Shown here in pieces: positions 1-8,846 of a DNA stretch of 46,882 nt. Below the pieces are notes generated by a model. The model worked only from the letters and a program-made list of their open reading frames with translations. It did not search any database and was not told the origin of the DNA. The stretch's first letter is position 1; the number at the start of each line of letters is the position of its first letter. The DNA comes from Lachnoclostridium sp. (lineage in GTDB: Bacteria; Bacteroidota; Bacteroidia; Bacteroidales; Muribaculaceae), in assembly GCA_023667185.1 (NCBI GenBank), contig JAMPAP010000005.1:1-46882 (forward strand). Reading direction: 5' to 3'. The position numbers and the translations under genes are program-made.

Positions 1-17
1 TTCATCTTACTTAATTA

Positions 18-98
18 TTATGACTCTAAGAAATCATCCGTAGCTGAGTAGTTACAACTGCAAGCTCCAGCTCCGCATCCATGGTGATACTTTAGTGC
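18..98 (-). other. Stop-to-stop Cys/Gly-rich reading frame, no start codon
   Basis: This minus-strand frame is open for 26 codons between two stops and reads ALKYHHGCGAGACSCNYSAT followed by a short acidic end. The composition (three Cys and four Gly within eleven residues) is unlike chance A/T-rich intergenic DNA. There is no ATG, GTG or TTG in the frame, so it cannot be a complete gene as it stands. It may be the 3' remnant of a small Cys-rich peptide gene, or coincidence. No function is assigned. Confidence 0.15.
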
Positions 99-116
99 TT
101 ATATACACTAATTAAA

Positions 117-157
117 ACTAACAACTAACAACTAACGACTAACAACTAAACAACTAA
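117..157. repeat. Period-7 tandem repeat ACTAACA
   Basis: Four near-identical 7-base units (ACTAACA, ACTAACA, ACTAACG, ACTAACA) are followed by ACTAAACA and ACTAA. The array lies 40 bases upstream of the recombinase start. A looser relative of the same motif (TTAGTTGTTAGATTTTAGTT on the plus strand) occurs around 41678-41700, so this is probably a common low-complexity intergenic repeat in this genome. Whether it has a recombination role is unknown. Confidence 0.7.
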
Positions 158-196
158 TTTTATCCGCCAAATTATTAACATAAATTTTAGATAAAT

Positions 197-1417
197 ATGA
201 TAGCGATTACAGTGAAGTTTGCCGCGGAGCGAGGTGCTGACAGCGGCAGGATATTTTACCGGCTGACATCCGGCACCAGGATGGCCACCGTGGCGTCAAA
301 TCTCTGTCTGAGGAGTGAGGACTGGGATTCGAAAAGTTCGACTGTGGCGATCGGAAACAGTGACGTCCGACTGATGATAGCGCGGGATATAATACATCGT
401 GATGTCACTAATCTGCGGCAGATCATCGGGCGGCTGGGCATCGATCGGCCGTCGTTTACGCTCGGTGATGTCAAAAGTGAGTTTCGCGGTTTTGTGGATC
501 GATATTCCCTCGTCAGCTACATGACCGATGTTATCGCCAACCTCCGTCAAACCGGCCACCGACGCACGGCGGAAACATATCTGACAGCTTTGAACCGCTT
601 CCAGTCATTTTTAGACAGCTGCTCCATGCAGGAGATCTTGATTACGACGGAGAATTTCACCATCGACTGCCTGACTCAGCGCATCATGCAGGAATTTCAG
701 TCGTGGCTGATAACTCAGGGTTTGATACCCAACACAATATCCTTTTATAATCGCATACTCCGAGCCACTTACAATCGTGCCGTAGATGAGGGTGCAATAC
801 TGAATACCAATCCGTTTCGCCACGTCTATACGGGGGTGTATGCCACAATGAAACGAGCTTTATCGATAGATGATATCCGTGCCATCCGCGGGCTTGACTT
901 GGCGAACTATCCTCAGCTTGACTTGGCGCGGGATATGTTTCTGATGAGCTTTTACTTGCGGGGAATGAGCCTGATTGATATGTCGTTTCTCCGGAAATCA
1001 GATCTTGTTGACGGCTACATCATCTACCATCGCCGCAAGACGGGGCAGATGCTGATTATCAAATGGACTGACGATATGCAGGATATCGTTGACAAATATC
1101 CCCGGGGCGACTCCCAATACTTGCTGCCTATATTGAAAGAGGGTGCGCCCGATAGCTATATAGCTTATCTTCAGGCTGGAAGACGTATCAACGAACGGCT
1201 CAAAGAGATAGCAACGTTAGCCGGAATAAAGTCGCGGCTGACGCTTTATGTGGCGCGCCATTCGTGGGCGTCAGCGGCACGGACGCGGGGTGTGCCCATA
1301 AGCATAATCAGCGAGGGTATGGGACACCGGTCAGAGACGACTACCCGCATCTATCTTGCATCGCTTGACAACTCGCGTATTGATGCTGCCAACGATTTGA
1401 TATTAAATATGTTATAA
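197..1417 (+). CDS. Tyrosine site-specific recombinase (integrase)
   Basis: A 406-residue protein with the usual Bacteroidetes integrase layout: an N-terminal arm-type DNA-binding segment (about 1-95), a SAM-like core-binding domain (about 100-200) and a C-terminal catalytic domain (about 220-406). Visible catalytic residues are Arg255 (YLRGMSLIDM), Arg354-His355 in VARHSWAS, His377 in GHRSETTT and the nucleophile Tyr386 (RIYLAS). The set looks complete, so the enzyme is probably active. It would cut and rejoin DNA at a specific site. The gene runs into aroB tail to tail and their stop codons overlap by six bases. No element cargo follows it, so it is either a lone or domesticated recombinase or the edge of an element lying to the left of the window. 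No clear -7 box is seen upstream. Confidence 0.93.
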   Translation: MIAITVKFAAERGADSGRIFYRLTSGTRMATVASNLCLRSEDWDSKSSTVAIGNSDVRLMIARDIIHRDVTNLRQIIGRLGIDRPSFTLGDVKSEFRGFVDRYSLVSYMTDVIANLRQTGHRRTAETYLTALNRFQSFLDSCSMQEILITTENFTIDCLTQRIMQEFQSWLITQGLIPNTISFYNRILRATYNRAVDEGAILNTNPFRHVYTGVYATMKRALSIDDIRAIRGLDLANYPQLDLARDMFLMSFYLRGMSLIDMSFLRKSDLVDGYIIYHRRKTGQMLIIKWTDDMQDIVDKYPRGDSQYLLPILKEGAPDSYIAYLQAGRRINERLKEIATLAGIKSRLTLYVARHSWASAARTRGVPISIISEGMGHRSETTTRIYLASLDNSRIDAANDLILNML

Positions 1418-2464
1418 ATAGTCGCGGTAAATGTCAAGGGCGATTTTCAGGGTGGAAGGATCTACGAGGCAGTCCACTGCCGGATGGCCTGGCGCATTGA
1501 GCAGCGTGAAGGAGATCAGGCCGTTAGCGCTATTTTTCTTGTCGTGCATCATCAATCGGATTAAATCATCGTAGTCGTCACACGTTATGGCGGGCACGCT
1601 GTAGCCGCCGTTGCGGAGAAAGGAGGCATAGATGGAAATAAGCCCTGATTCAAAGCTCCGTAGCTGATGAGATAGGATCATGGCGACGAGCAATCCGTGA
1701 GCCACGGCCACACCATGAGGTATCGCCTCCCCACGACTGAGCATAAATTCCTCAAGTGCATGGCCGAATGTATGCCCGAGGTTGAGGGCTTTGCGTATCC
1801 CTTTCTCGAAGGGGTCGCTGCTGACTATCTCCATTTTCAGCTCCACATCAGCCTTCACCATAGTCAAGAGGGTAGGGTGATCTACCTGCGCAACGTCAAT
1901 TTCCAGAGCGTCAAGAAACGAGCTTCGGCTTCGCAGCAGCGAGTGCTTGATCATCTCGCCGTAGCCGGAGAGTTTTTCAGATAACGGCAGCGAGTCAAAT
2001 AGTTGGGTGTCAAACACTACCGCAGTAGGCATGGCAAAAGCACCTATCTCGTTTTTCAGCCCGAGAAAGTCGATGCCGGTTTTGCCCCCTACGGCAGCAT
2101 CCACGGCGCCGAGTAGCGTAGTGGGCACATTAATATATTGGATGCCGCGCTTGAAAGTGGCCGCGGCAAATCCTCCGAGATCCGTGGTGACGCCACCACC
2201 TATATTAATAATAAGCGAATGGCGGGTCAATCCATTACTTACCGCAGCGTGCCACACCATCAAGAGTGAGTCGAGATTCTTATTGGCTTCACCGGCCGGA
2301 AAAACCGCTTTCGGGAAACGGTCGCCGATCAAGGGGGTAGCCACGAGTGTATTCACCGTGGAGTCGCACACCACCATTACCTTATCGTGCACAATCCCGC
2401 TCACCACATCCTGAAGGGCTAAGGCGGCATCGTCAGTGAATATCAGGCGCGGATAAGAGGTCAC
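1412..2464 (-). CDS. aroB: 3-dehydroquinate synthase
   Basis: AroB converts DAHP to 3-dehydroquinate, the second step of the shikimate pathway for aromatic amino acids, in the cytoplasm and using NAD+ and a divalent metal. The 350-residue length fits the family. Diagnostic segments are the NAD-binding stretch GGGVTTDLGGFAAATFKRGI, then VPTTLLGAVDAAVGGKTGID, the substrate region GYGEMIKHSLL and the metal ligands in NLGHTFGHALEE and IPHGVAVAHG. It is the last gene of the minus-strand operon. Its start overlaps the stop of the HAD gene by four bases (ATGA), which suggests translational coupling. The recombinase at its 3' end leaves no room for a separate terminator. Confidence 0.97.
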   Translation of the reverse strand: MTSYPRLIFTDDAALALQDVVSGIVHDKVMVVCDSTVNTLVATPLIGDRFPKAVFPAGEANKNLDSLLMVWHAAVSNGLTRHSLIINIGGGVTTDLGGFAAATFKRGIQYINVPTTLLGAVDAAVGGKTGIDFLGLKNEIGAFAMPTAVVFDTQLFDSLPLSEKLSGYGEMIKHSLLRSRSSFLDALEIDVAQVDHPTLLTMVKADVELKMEIVSSDPFEKGIRKALNLGHTFGHALEEFMLSRGEAIPHGVAVAHGLLVAMILSHQLRSFESGLISIYASFLRNGGYSVPAITCDDYDDLIRLMMHDKKNSANGLISFTLLNAPGHPAVDCLVDPSTLKIALDIYRDYL

Positions 2465-3216
2465 AGGCTCACCTTTTTTAGAGAATCCAACAGCACAGGC
2501 ATACTCTCGGCCAATTCCCTCATCGAGTCAAACACGATATCCGCTCCGACTTCTTCAAGCACTTGGCGGGGGATAGGCCCGGTGTTGACGCCGATGGTGA
2601 AAGCATCAGCCCTTACTCCGGCCTCCACGCCGATGGGGGCATTCTCAATCACGATCGACTGCCATGGCTGTGCTCCGGCCCTCTTCATGGCCATAAGATA
2701 TGGCTCGGGATCCGGTTTCCCTTTGGTGACGTCGCGCGAGGTAATCATCTTATCCTCAGCGAATGCGCCCGGGAAATCGTTGTTAAGGCGGTCAATTAGC
2801 GTGCGCTGGCCGGAGCCGGTCACAAGCACGCGGGTGATATTGTAATCCTCAAGCACGCCGAGCATCTCGGCAGCCCCATCCATCGGCTTTACGGCAGGCA
2901 ATTCGGTGAAGTACACCGTCTTGCGATGATAAAGCTCCTCTATCTCCTGCGACGTGGCATCACGTCCGTAGGTGCGGTTGAATATCAGGTTGATAGTCGA
3001 CGCTCCGGTGCGCCCCTCGTAGAGGTAAAACTCATCCTGCGTGGCCTCGATGCCGAGCTCGGTCACGAGGCGATACCAGGCGGCCGAGTGGTTGCGCATC
3101 GAATCGTAAAGCGTGCCGTCCATATCTATCAGTGCGGCTTTAGGGTCAAAATGCTGATGGCCGGTGCGGCGTAAGTAGTTGATTATCTGATGTGAGTAAG
3201 GTGCTATAATATTCAT
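2461..3216 (-). CDS. HAD-superfamily hydrolase (phosphatase/phosphoglucomutase-like)
   Basis: A 251-residue haloacid dehalogenase-fold protein. Motif I is IDMDGTLYDS (nucleophile Asp and acid/base Asp). Motif II is VTGSGQRTLI with its Thr. The motif III region is KGKPDPEPYLMAMKRAG, and the motif IV region is IVIENAPIGVEAG. The helical cap between motifs I and II is the alpha-helical type found in beta-phosphoglucomutase-like phosphatases. The substrate cannot be read from sequence; sugar phosphates are typical for this subgroup. It lies between asmA and aroB with four-base ATGA overlaps on both sides, so it is surely cotranscribed. A dedicated role in aromatic synthesis is not shown by this position. 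Confidence 0.9.
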   Translation of the reverse strand: MNIIAPYSHQIINYLRRTGHQHFDPKAALIDMDGTLYDSMRNHSAAWYRLVTELGIEATQDEFYLYEGRTGASTINLIFNRTYGRDATSQEIEELYHRKTVYFTELPAVKPMDGAAEMLGVLEDYNITRVLVTGSGQRTLIDRLNNDFPGAFAEDKMITSRDVTKGKPDPEPYLMAMKRAGAQPWQSIVIENAPIGVEAGVRADAFTIGVNTGPIPRQVLEEVGADIVFDSMRELAESMPVLLDSLKKVSL

Positions 3217-6200
3217 TTTTTCTTTTTTTTCTTTTTATCAGCTGCCGCGGCAGGCTCAGGTGCGGGTGCGGGAGCTTCAATCAGGCCTTCGCGGATAAAT
3301 GTCAGGGAATCAGTAGCGGAGATCGTATCCGAGGCTGAGGCGTTGAGCGCATTTTTGTCAGGACGGCGGTTGAACCGCAGCGATGATACTCCGGAATTTT
3401 TCACGCCACGGCGGAAGGCACTTTCGATTTGACGGACAAGGTTGATGCGGGTAGTATCGGCGATCTGTACGCTCTGTACGGCGGTCTTTTCGTTGAGCTT
3501 GGCACCGCCGAGGCGGATCTTCATTTTGTCAGGATTGCCTGAGAGATTTATGCCAAACTTGAAAGGGAGGGGCGACTTAATGACGGCTACATGGTAATTG
3601 AAATTCATAGCAAGGTCATTGTTGCCCATCACTCCGAGGCGATATCGATCCATATCGAATACAAACGGAAACAGCTCCATCCGCGAGTTTTCGACGATCA
3701 TTTCGACGCTCATCTTATCGATCATGTTGCGCTGCTTGTTCTTGAACATCAGCCACTTCGACACTGTGCGAAACGTCTCGTTGTCCAGCAGTACGAGGCT
3801 GTCGCCCGAGATCTTTATTGCTGCCGTGAGCGATGGAATGTCGATATCCATCTGCGGCGTAAGCTGCGAGGTGGCAGCGATCTCGGCGTTGATGATGCCG
3901 CTGATGTCGTTGAGCAGCGGCATCAGGGTGTCGATTGCCGGAATCATTTTCATGAAGCGGGCGATGCGGAAATCCTTCAGCTGCATACCGAAAGCAAACC
4001 TCATATCAGACTCATCAGGAGCCGAATAGAGGGCGTTGAACCCAACCGAACCGATATCCGTCCTTGCCGACAGGTTATGGAAATTAATTGCTCCGCCGCT
4101 CACCATTACTGAGCCACGGAGATCTTTCATCACCAGATCAGAATAGAGCACGTCGTTGAATCTCAGCTTCAACTCGGCCTCTACGTTCATAGGCAATATC
4201 AGCGGCGACATTGTGTCGACCTGAGCCACCGAGTCGATCATACTCTGCATCTCAGTCTCCGAATCGCTTGCACTCAGGAGGGTTGAGCCTCCGGTGGCAC
4301 TCTTCCCGTCAGCGTAAGATGCACCGGCAAACACGGCCTCGGCGATGCGGTTGACATCAATGGTGTCGCCGGTCAGGGCGAAGTCAATCATTATCGGGGA
4401 GCCGCTGCGCGAGGTCAGGGAGCGTGAGATATTAGTGACCTTACCGTTGAGCGAAAATTCGCTATGTCCCATTCTGTAGCGCATATCCTTGACAATCAGT
4501 GAATCAGTGGAAAATTCCATGTCAAGATTGCGGATCGAGTTACGGATGGGGAAGTAGGGAGTAAACATGGCCGCACGCGCCACTTTGAGATGACCCGAGG
4601 CCTTCCATTGCTTGAGTATCTGCGCTGTGGAGTCGTCAAGAATCGCCTCTCCGCCGTATTCATAGTCCCTTGAGCGGCGGCGGGTAGTGTCGCGCATACT
4701 CAGTGCTTTGGCATACACCTGCTCGGGCTTCAGCGAGGGGTCGGCAGTGTGGATCGAATCCATGCGCGCCTTCATGCGGCGGCCTATGCGCGGAGGGGCG
4801 GGGTAGACGGTGACATCCATCGAAGCATCCGTCAGGAATGCTTTCACATAATTATTAATATATAACCCGCCATCGGTGGCTATCTTCATGGCCAGACGGG
4901 GCTTGCGTGTGCTTCCGCGGAAACGGGTCAGCGAGCCGCGGATGGTGGATTTCCTGAGCCTTACTGACATGGAGTCGATGGTATTCACCATGCGGATCAT
5001 GTCAGCAGAAATCGTTCCTCCGATAGGGTTAATCATCGAAGTATCAGCCGTTGAGGCACGGTTCATCATGCCTACGCCCATGTGCCATTTTCGGCCGTTT
5101 ACCGTAAGTCCGGGGATGAAGAAGTTGACCGAGTCAATGTTAATTGAAGCTGTCAGCAGCGAGTCGGCGCGGAAGTCACCAACTTTTATCGTGGAATTAG
5201 TGCCTAATTTCAGCTGCGCCTCAGTGACATCCACCGCCATTGAGCCGTCGTGCATATTTATCGAGAAATCGCTAAGGTCAGCCTCGCCGTCAAACTTCAT
5301 ATAGTGGAAATTAGCCGGAGTGAGGTAGCTCTGGCGGACGTCAAAGGTGCAGTCAGCTTTCAGTCGGCCCGTTATATCGAATGGCAGGCGGGTGAGCAGA
5401 CGTTTCGGCAGCCAGTCGGAATATATGCCCCCCTTGAAAGTGCCCTTGGCATGAGGGTCGGAGAGCGGATCGGTCACCTTTGCGGTCACCTTGAAGCCCG
5501 TGCCCTGGCCGATGACGGTAAGGTCAGAAACCGTGAGCACTGATTTATTTAGGTTCTTGCCATCCACCGTAGCCTCAGCGTTGAGAGCTACTTTTCTGAG
5601 GTTTAATCTGTCGTAACGCAGCGAACCCTCCTTCAGCTTAAGACCTACTTTGGCCGAGGGTATGGAATCAACAGCCGGAGCAAACGGCGCAGTTAGTTGT
5701 ATATCAGCGGATAAGGCTACGTCAGTAGTCACTTTATCGAGCTCGCCGCGCATATCGGCGGGAATCATTGCTATAATCTCATCAAGACGTACCTCTTTCA
5801 GGCGCATATTCAGAGAGTTAACTGTAAGATCTCCGGCGAAATCGATATTTGCCGAAGTGGTTAGCTCAATCGGACCAAGTGATGTTAAGAAATCCTCAAG
5901 TCCCAATGTCTCAGGACTTTTTAAGTTCCATACAATATCGCCGCCTAATCCTAATCCGAGATTATCAATGACGATGTCGCCGGCTGAGAGCCCGGTGTTA
6001 CCCTTCACGTCGAGGCGGTAGCGTGGAGAATGTTCTCCGGCGAGTCGGGCCATCGAAAGAGTGAGAGTGACATCCAGAGAATCAGGGATTGATGTATATC
6101 TAATCGGCATATCGCCGAGGATCTCGAATTTGCCCATTGAGATATCCGGCAGTATCAACGGCGTATTTTCATCGGAAGCCTCCTCTGACGGCGGAACAAT

Positions 6201-6698
6201 ATCGTAATTAGCGTATTCATCAGTGACTTGTACGATATTAAACGCCGGATTCACCACCGAGATGTCATAAAGCTCTATGCGGCCGCGGAAAAGTTCAAGC
6301 AGATTTATACCACCTGAAAGCTTGCTGACCGAGGCCAGCGAGTCGGCCCACAGCGGCACTGCCGGCATTATTGAGTCAGGCAACGCATCCAGTGAGTGAG
6401 ATTTCACCCTAAGCCCATTGACATCCACCTGAAAGCGCGGGAATGTATGCCAGAATGTCAGCTCAACCTTGTCAATGCTCACCTCGGCATTAAGATTCTC
6501 GTTAGCGATATTCTCGATTATGGGTGTCAGTCGCGGAGGCGTCAATATCCACACTGTCAATGAAATGACGGCGATAATGATGACCACTATCGTCACCACT
6601 GCTATCAGCAGCCATTTGACTAATTTCCGCAGGATGCCGGGCTTCTTTTTCGCCTCCTTGACAGGAGCCTCTACGTTATTTTTTTCTTCTTCGCTCAT
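3213..6698 (-). CDS. AsmA-family inner-membrane/periplasmic protein
   Basis: A very large (1161-residue) protein with a short charged cytoplasmic N-terminus, one membrane helix at about residues 28-52 (WLLIAVVTIVVIIIAVISL) and a long periplasmic part rich in beta-strand repeats. It ends in an AsmA_2-like C-terminal region (about 850-1080), then an Ala/Pro-rich linker and seven lysines. AsmA/TamB-type proteins are bridge-like and are linked to phospholipid transport or outer-membrane homeostasis. The exact role of this paralogue is inferred from fold only. The start overlaps the stop of the DUF5715 gene by four bases. The terminal poly-Lys tail mirrors the poly-Lys N-terminus of its neighbour. 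Confidence 0.88.
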   Translation of the reverse strand: MSEEEKNNVEAPVKEAKKKPGILRKLVKWLLIAVVTIVVIIIAVISLTVWILTPPRLTPIIENIANENLNAEVSIDKVELTFWHTFPRFQVDVNGLRVKSHSLDALPDSIMPAVPLWADSLASVSKLSGGINLLELFRGRIELYDISVVNPAFNIVQVTDEYANYDIVPPSEEASDENTPLILPDISMGKFEILGDMPIRYTSIPDSLDVTLTLSMARLAGEHSPRYRLDVKGNTGLSAGDIVIDNLGLGLGGDIVWNLKSPETLGLEDFLTSLGPIELTTSANIDFAGDLTVNSLNMRLKEVRLDEIIAMIPADMRGELDKVTTDVALSADIQLTAPFAPAVDSIPSAKVGLKLKEGSLRYDRLNLRKVALNAEATVDGKNLNKSVLTVSDLTVIGQGTGFKVTAKVTDPLSDPHAKGTFKGGIYSDWLPKRLLTRLPFDITGRLKADCTFDVRQSYLTPANFHYMKFDGEADLSDFSINMHDGSMAVDVTEAQLKLGTNSTIKVGDFRADSLLTASINIDSVNFFIPGLTVNGRKWHMGVGMMNRASTADTSMINPIGGTISADMIRMVNTIDSMSVRLRKSTIRGSLTRFRGSTRKPRLAMKIATDGGLYINNYVKAFLTDASMDVTVYPAPPRIGRRMKARMDSIHTADPSLKPEQVYAKALSMRDTTRRRSRDYEYGGEAILDDSTAQILKQWKASGHLKVARAAMFTPYFPIRNSIRNLDMEFSTDSLIVKDMRYRMGHSEFSLNGKVTNISRSLTSRSGSPIMIDFALTGDTIDVNRIAEAVFAGASYADGKSATGGSTLLSASDSETEMQSMIDSVAQVDTMSPLILPMNVEAELKLRFNDVLYSDLVMKDLRGSVMVSGGAINFHNLSARTDIGSVGFNALYSAPDESDMRFAFGMQLKDFRIARFMKMIPAIDTLMPLLNDISGIINAEIAATSQLTPQMDIDIPSLTAAIKISGDSLVLLDNETFRTVSKWLMFKNKQRNMIDKMSVEMIVENSRMELFPFVFDMDRYRLGVMGNNDLAMNFNYHVAVIKSPLPFKFGINLSGNPDKMKIRLGGAKLNEKTAVQSVQIADTTRINLVRQIESAFRRGVKNSGVSSLRFNRRPDKNALNASASDTISATDSLTFIREGLIEAPAPAPEPAAAADKKKKKKK

Positions 6699-7528
6699 GA
6701 ATTACGGCGGCGTGCCGTGATGTGGAAACACGGCTGTTTACGTTCATACTTAACCCATATCTTACCCTCCTCGCGCATAGCCTTCAGCACCTCGGAAAGC
6801 ACCCCCTTGAGGTCGTCGATGCTACGGGGAAGTGTATCAGAATCAGCGATAAAAGCAGCGTAAGATATATCAAATGTGGTGGCATACTGATGCACTGACG
6901 AGTCGACGGCATTACTGTTGTGGCGGCGCAACTTCTTTACCGTAGCCGGAGTGCGCAGCAGACTTGTCACCTTGATGCGGTAGTCGCCCCCCCCTCTTGC
7001 TGCTATAGTGTCGCGGAAGCGATGCCCTATCTCACGTAGCGAGAGCTCGGCCTCGGGAATAAGATAAGGCCGCGAGTAAGTGAGTTTATCGATGAAGTAA
7101 TCCTCGCAGGAGGTGACCTTCACCAGCGGCTTGCGTACTTGCCAGTGGGAGCGAACGTCAGAGAGCGGCTCGATACCTATCTGCATGGCCTCGGCCAGGT
7201 GGACATAATTACTGTCGTTAAACACCTGCCGTGGATTGCCGAAATAGTTGACCTTCATCTTTACGGTAGGCTCGGGCATCTTCTCGAGGCATTTTGTATA
7301 GTCAATATCGTCATCGGCCGAGGGGATGTCGTAGCGCGGACCGTTGTCTTCCACGAGCTCCTCCTCTTCATCGATAGCCTCGGCGTGAGTCTTGTCACCA
7401 CCAGAGAATATTGAGATGAGGATTACGATAAGTACAGCAGGCAGAAAGAGTCGTGCAGCTTTGCGGGGACTGAAGCGGCGGCCGCGTTTCTTTTTCTTCT
7501 TTTTCTTAGGTATAGATGGAGTCTCCAT
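6695..7528 (-). CDS. DUF5715 family protein, M15 peptidase-like
   Basis: A 277-residue protein with a highly basic N-terminus (seven consecutive lysines, then RGRR), a single membrane helix at about residues 27-42 (LFLPAVLIVILISIFSG), an acidic linker and a periplasmic C-terminal domain. I recognise it as DUF5715. The C-terminal domain carries SSVHQYATTFDIS (His213 and Asp220), then Glu262 and CFHIT (His269). This matches the His-Asp-Glu-His zinc pattern of VanY/DacB-type M15 D,D- or L,D-carboxypeptidases (SxHxxGxAxD...ExxH). A role in trimming peptidoglycan peptides is therefore plausible but inferred. It is two bases downstream of queC and overlaps the AsmA gene by ATGA. Confidence 0.82.
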   Translation of the reverse strand: METPSIPKKKKKKKRGRRFSPRKAARLFLPAVLIVILISIFSGGDKTHAEAIDEEEELVEDNGPRYDIPSADDDIDYTKCLEKMPEPTVKMKVNYFGNPRQVFNDSNYVHLAEAMQIGIEPLSDVRSHWQVRKPLVKVTSCEDYFIDKLTYSRPYLIPEAELSLREIGHRFRDTIAARGGGDYRIKVTSLLRTPATVKKLRRHNSNAVDSSVHQYATTFDISYAAFIADSDTLPRSIDDLKGVLSEVLKAMREEGKIWVKYERKQPCFHITARRRNS

Positions 7529-7530
7529 AA

Positions 7531-8175
7531 TTAATCGTCAATGAGAGTAATCCCTGCATATTCAAGGGCTTCGCGCCGCTCCACACAAGTGCCGCACTTG
7601 CCGCAATGCTTCTCTCCACCGCGATAGCAGGAATAAGTGGTGGAGTAATCGATGCCGAGGTCACGGCCGTGGCAGGCGATCTCGCCTTTGGTCAGGCCGG
7701 TGTAGGGGGCGAATAGTCTTATGTTTACATAAGTACCTTCAGCTATAGCCTTTCCCATGGCGTCAATGAACCCCCGACGGCAGTCAGGATAGATGGCATG
7801 GTCGCCACCGTGGTTGGCTATCATCACGGTGTCAAGGTCGCGGCTCTCGGCCAATCCGGCAGCTATGGAGAGCATGATGCCGTTGCGAAACGGCACCACG
7901 GTAGATTTCATGTTCTTATCCTCATAATGGCCTTCAGGGATAGCCTCAGCTCCTTGTAGGAGGGAGCTTTCAAAATATTTCCCCATGAATCCGAGATCAA
8001 TTTCTATCAGCTCAATACCAAGTAGTGAGCAGTGATAGCGGGCACATTGCCGCTCACGCTCGTTATGATTGGCGCCGTAGCTGAAGTTGACAGCGACGGC
8101 GATTATGTCTTTGTATTCGTGGAGCATCGTGACGGAGTCCATTCCGCCCGAGAGCACAAGCATGGCATTTTTCAT
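7531..8175 (-). CDS. queC: 7-cyano-7-deazaguanine synthase (preQ0 synthase)
   Basis: QueC turns 7-carboxy-7-deazaguanine into preQ0, using ammonia and ATP, in the queuosine tRNA-modification pathway. The 214-residue protein begins with the PP-loop ATP-binding motif LSGGMDS (residues 8-14). It ends with the family's zinc-binding cysteines Cys183, Cys191, Cys194 and Cys197 ([12 protein letters not shown]). [13 protein letters not shown] is also typical. It directly follows queF with an ATGA overlap, so synthase and reductase are made from one message. queD and queE, which supply the substrate, are not in this window. Confidence 0.97.
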   Translation of the reverse strand: MKNAMLVLSGGMDSVTMLHEYKDIIAVAVNFSYGANHNERERQCARYHCSLLGIELIEIDLGFMGKYFESSLLQGAEAIPEGHYEDKNMKSTVVPFRNGIMLSIAAGLAESRDLDTVMIANHGGDHAIYPDCRRGFIDAMGKAIAEGTYVNIRLFAPYTGLTKGEIACHGRDLGIDYSTTYSCYRGGEKHCGKCGTCVERREALEYAGITLIDD

Positions 8176-8651
8176 CGCTTCGACATTACATTTTGCAGCT
8201 GCTCACGCCGGCGCTCCCGTGCGAGGGCGGAATGCTCGGCATCGCCATAATTAGCAAACGGATAGATAGATATTCCTCCGCGAGGAGTGAAAAAGCCGGT
8301 CACCTCGATGTAGCGGGGATCCATCAGCTTGATCAGATCTTTCATGATGATGTTGACGCAGTCCTCATGAAAATCGCCATGGTTACGGAAGCTGAAAAGG
8401 TATAGTTTCAGGCTTTTGCTCTCCACCATAAGCTCGCGTGGGATATATGATATTATTATTTCAGCAAAGTCAGGCTGCCCGGTCTTGGGGCAAAGCGAGG
8501 TAAACTCCGGGCAGTTGAATGTGACAACGTATTCATTGTCTGGATGCTTGTTGACAAACGCCTCAAGCACCTCGGGCGAATATTGGTCAGGGTATTTCAC
8601 GCCGGTGTTGCCTAAAAGGCTTACGCCGGTAAGTTCTTCTTCAGTACGCAT
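8172..8651 (-). CDS. queF: NADPH-dependent preQ0 reductase
   Basis: QueF reduces the nitrile of preQ0 to the amine of preQ1, the base inserted into tRNA by the TGT enzyme. The single-domain 159-residue form is like the Bacillus-type enzyme. The thioimide-forming Cys54 sits in [13 protein letters not shown] with Asp61 seven residues later. The substrate-recognition motif [20 protein letters not shown] follows. The frame is open upstream to a TTG at 8684, but that codon lies inside the -7 promoter box, so I choose the ATG at 8651 (MRTEEELTG). It is the first gene of a six-gene operon. Confidence 0.95.
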   Translation of the reverse strand: MRTEEELTGVSLLGNTGVKYPDQYSPEVLEAFVNKHPDNEYVVTFNCPEFTSLCPKTGQPDFAEIIISYIPRELMVESKSLKLYLFSFRNHGDFHEDCVNIIMKDLIKLMDPRYIEVTGFFTPRGGISIYPFANYGDAEHSALARERRREQLQNVMSKR

Positions 8652-8681
8652 ATTTCTTACTGTGGTTTCAGATATACACTG

Positions 8682-8689
8682 CAAATTTA
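8682..8689 (-). promoter_or_regulatory. -7 promoter box of the queF operon
   Basis: The minus strand reads TAAATTTG, a perfect match to the Bacteroidetes -7 consensus TAnnTTTG, about 30 bases before the queF ATG. A clear -33 TTTG is not visible. No other good promoter was found inside the downstream operon, so it probably serves all six genes. Confidence 0.7.
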
Positions 8690-8773
8690 CAAAATTTCGC
8701 CGTAATTAATATATGTCATAGTGTCAGATTACCCTAAAATGTCGAATTTTTTACAATTTTTTCTTCAAATTGC

Positions 8774-8802
8774 TTGATTTTATGAAATATTATTTAACTT
8801 TG
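8774..8802 (+). promoter_or_regulatory. Promoter of the histone H1-like gene
   Basis: TTG at 8774-8776 and TAACTTTG at 8795-8802 are separated by 18 bases, a good Bacteroidetes promoter. The transcript would have a leader of about 40 bases before the ATG at 8847. It is divergent from the queF promoter. Confidence 0.75.
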
Positions 8803-8846
8803 CGACAATTACTAATTAACAATCACTTTATTAATCTTATTTCCTG

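Noticed and set aside
117-157. Tandem repeat as a CRISPR array
   Set aside because: The units are only seven bases with no spacers and no cas genes nearby.
8652-8700. preQ1 riboswitch upstream of queF
   Set aside because: The predicted leader is only about 25 bases, too short for an aptamer plus expression platform, and no pseudoknot pattern was seen.
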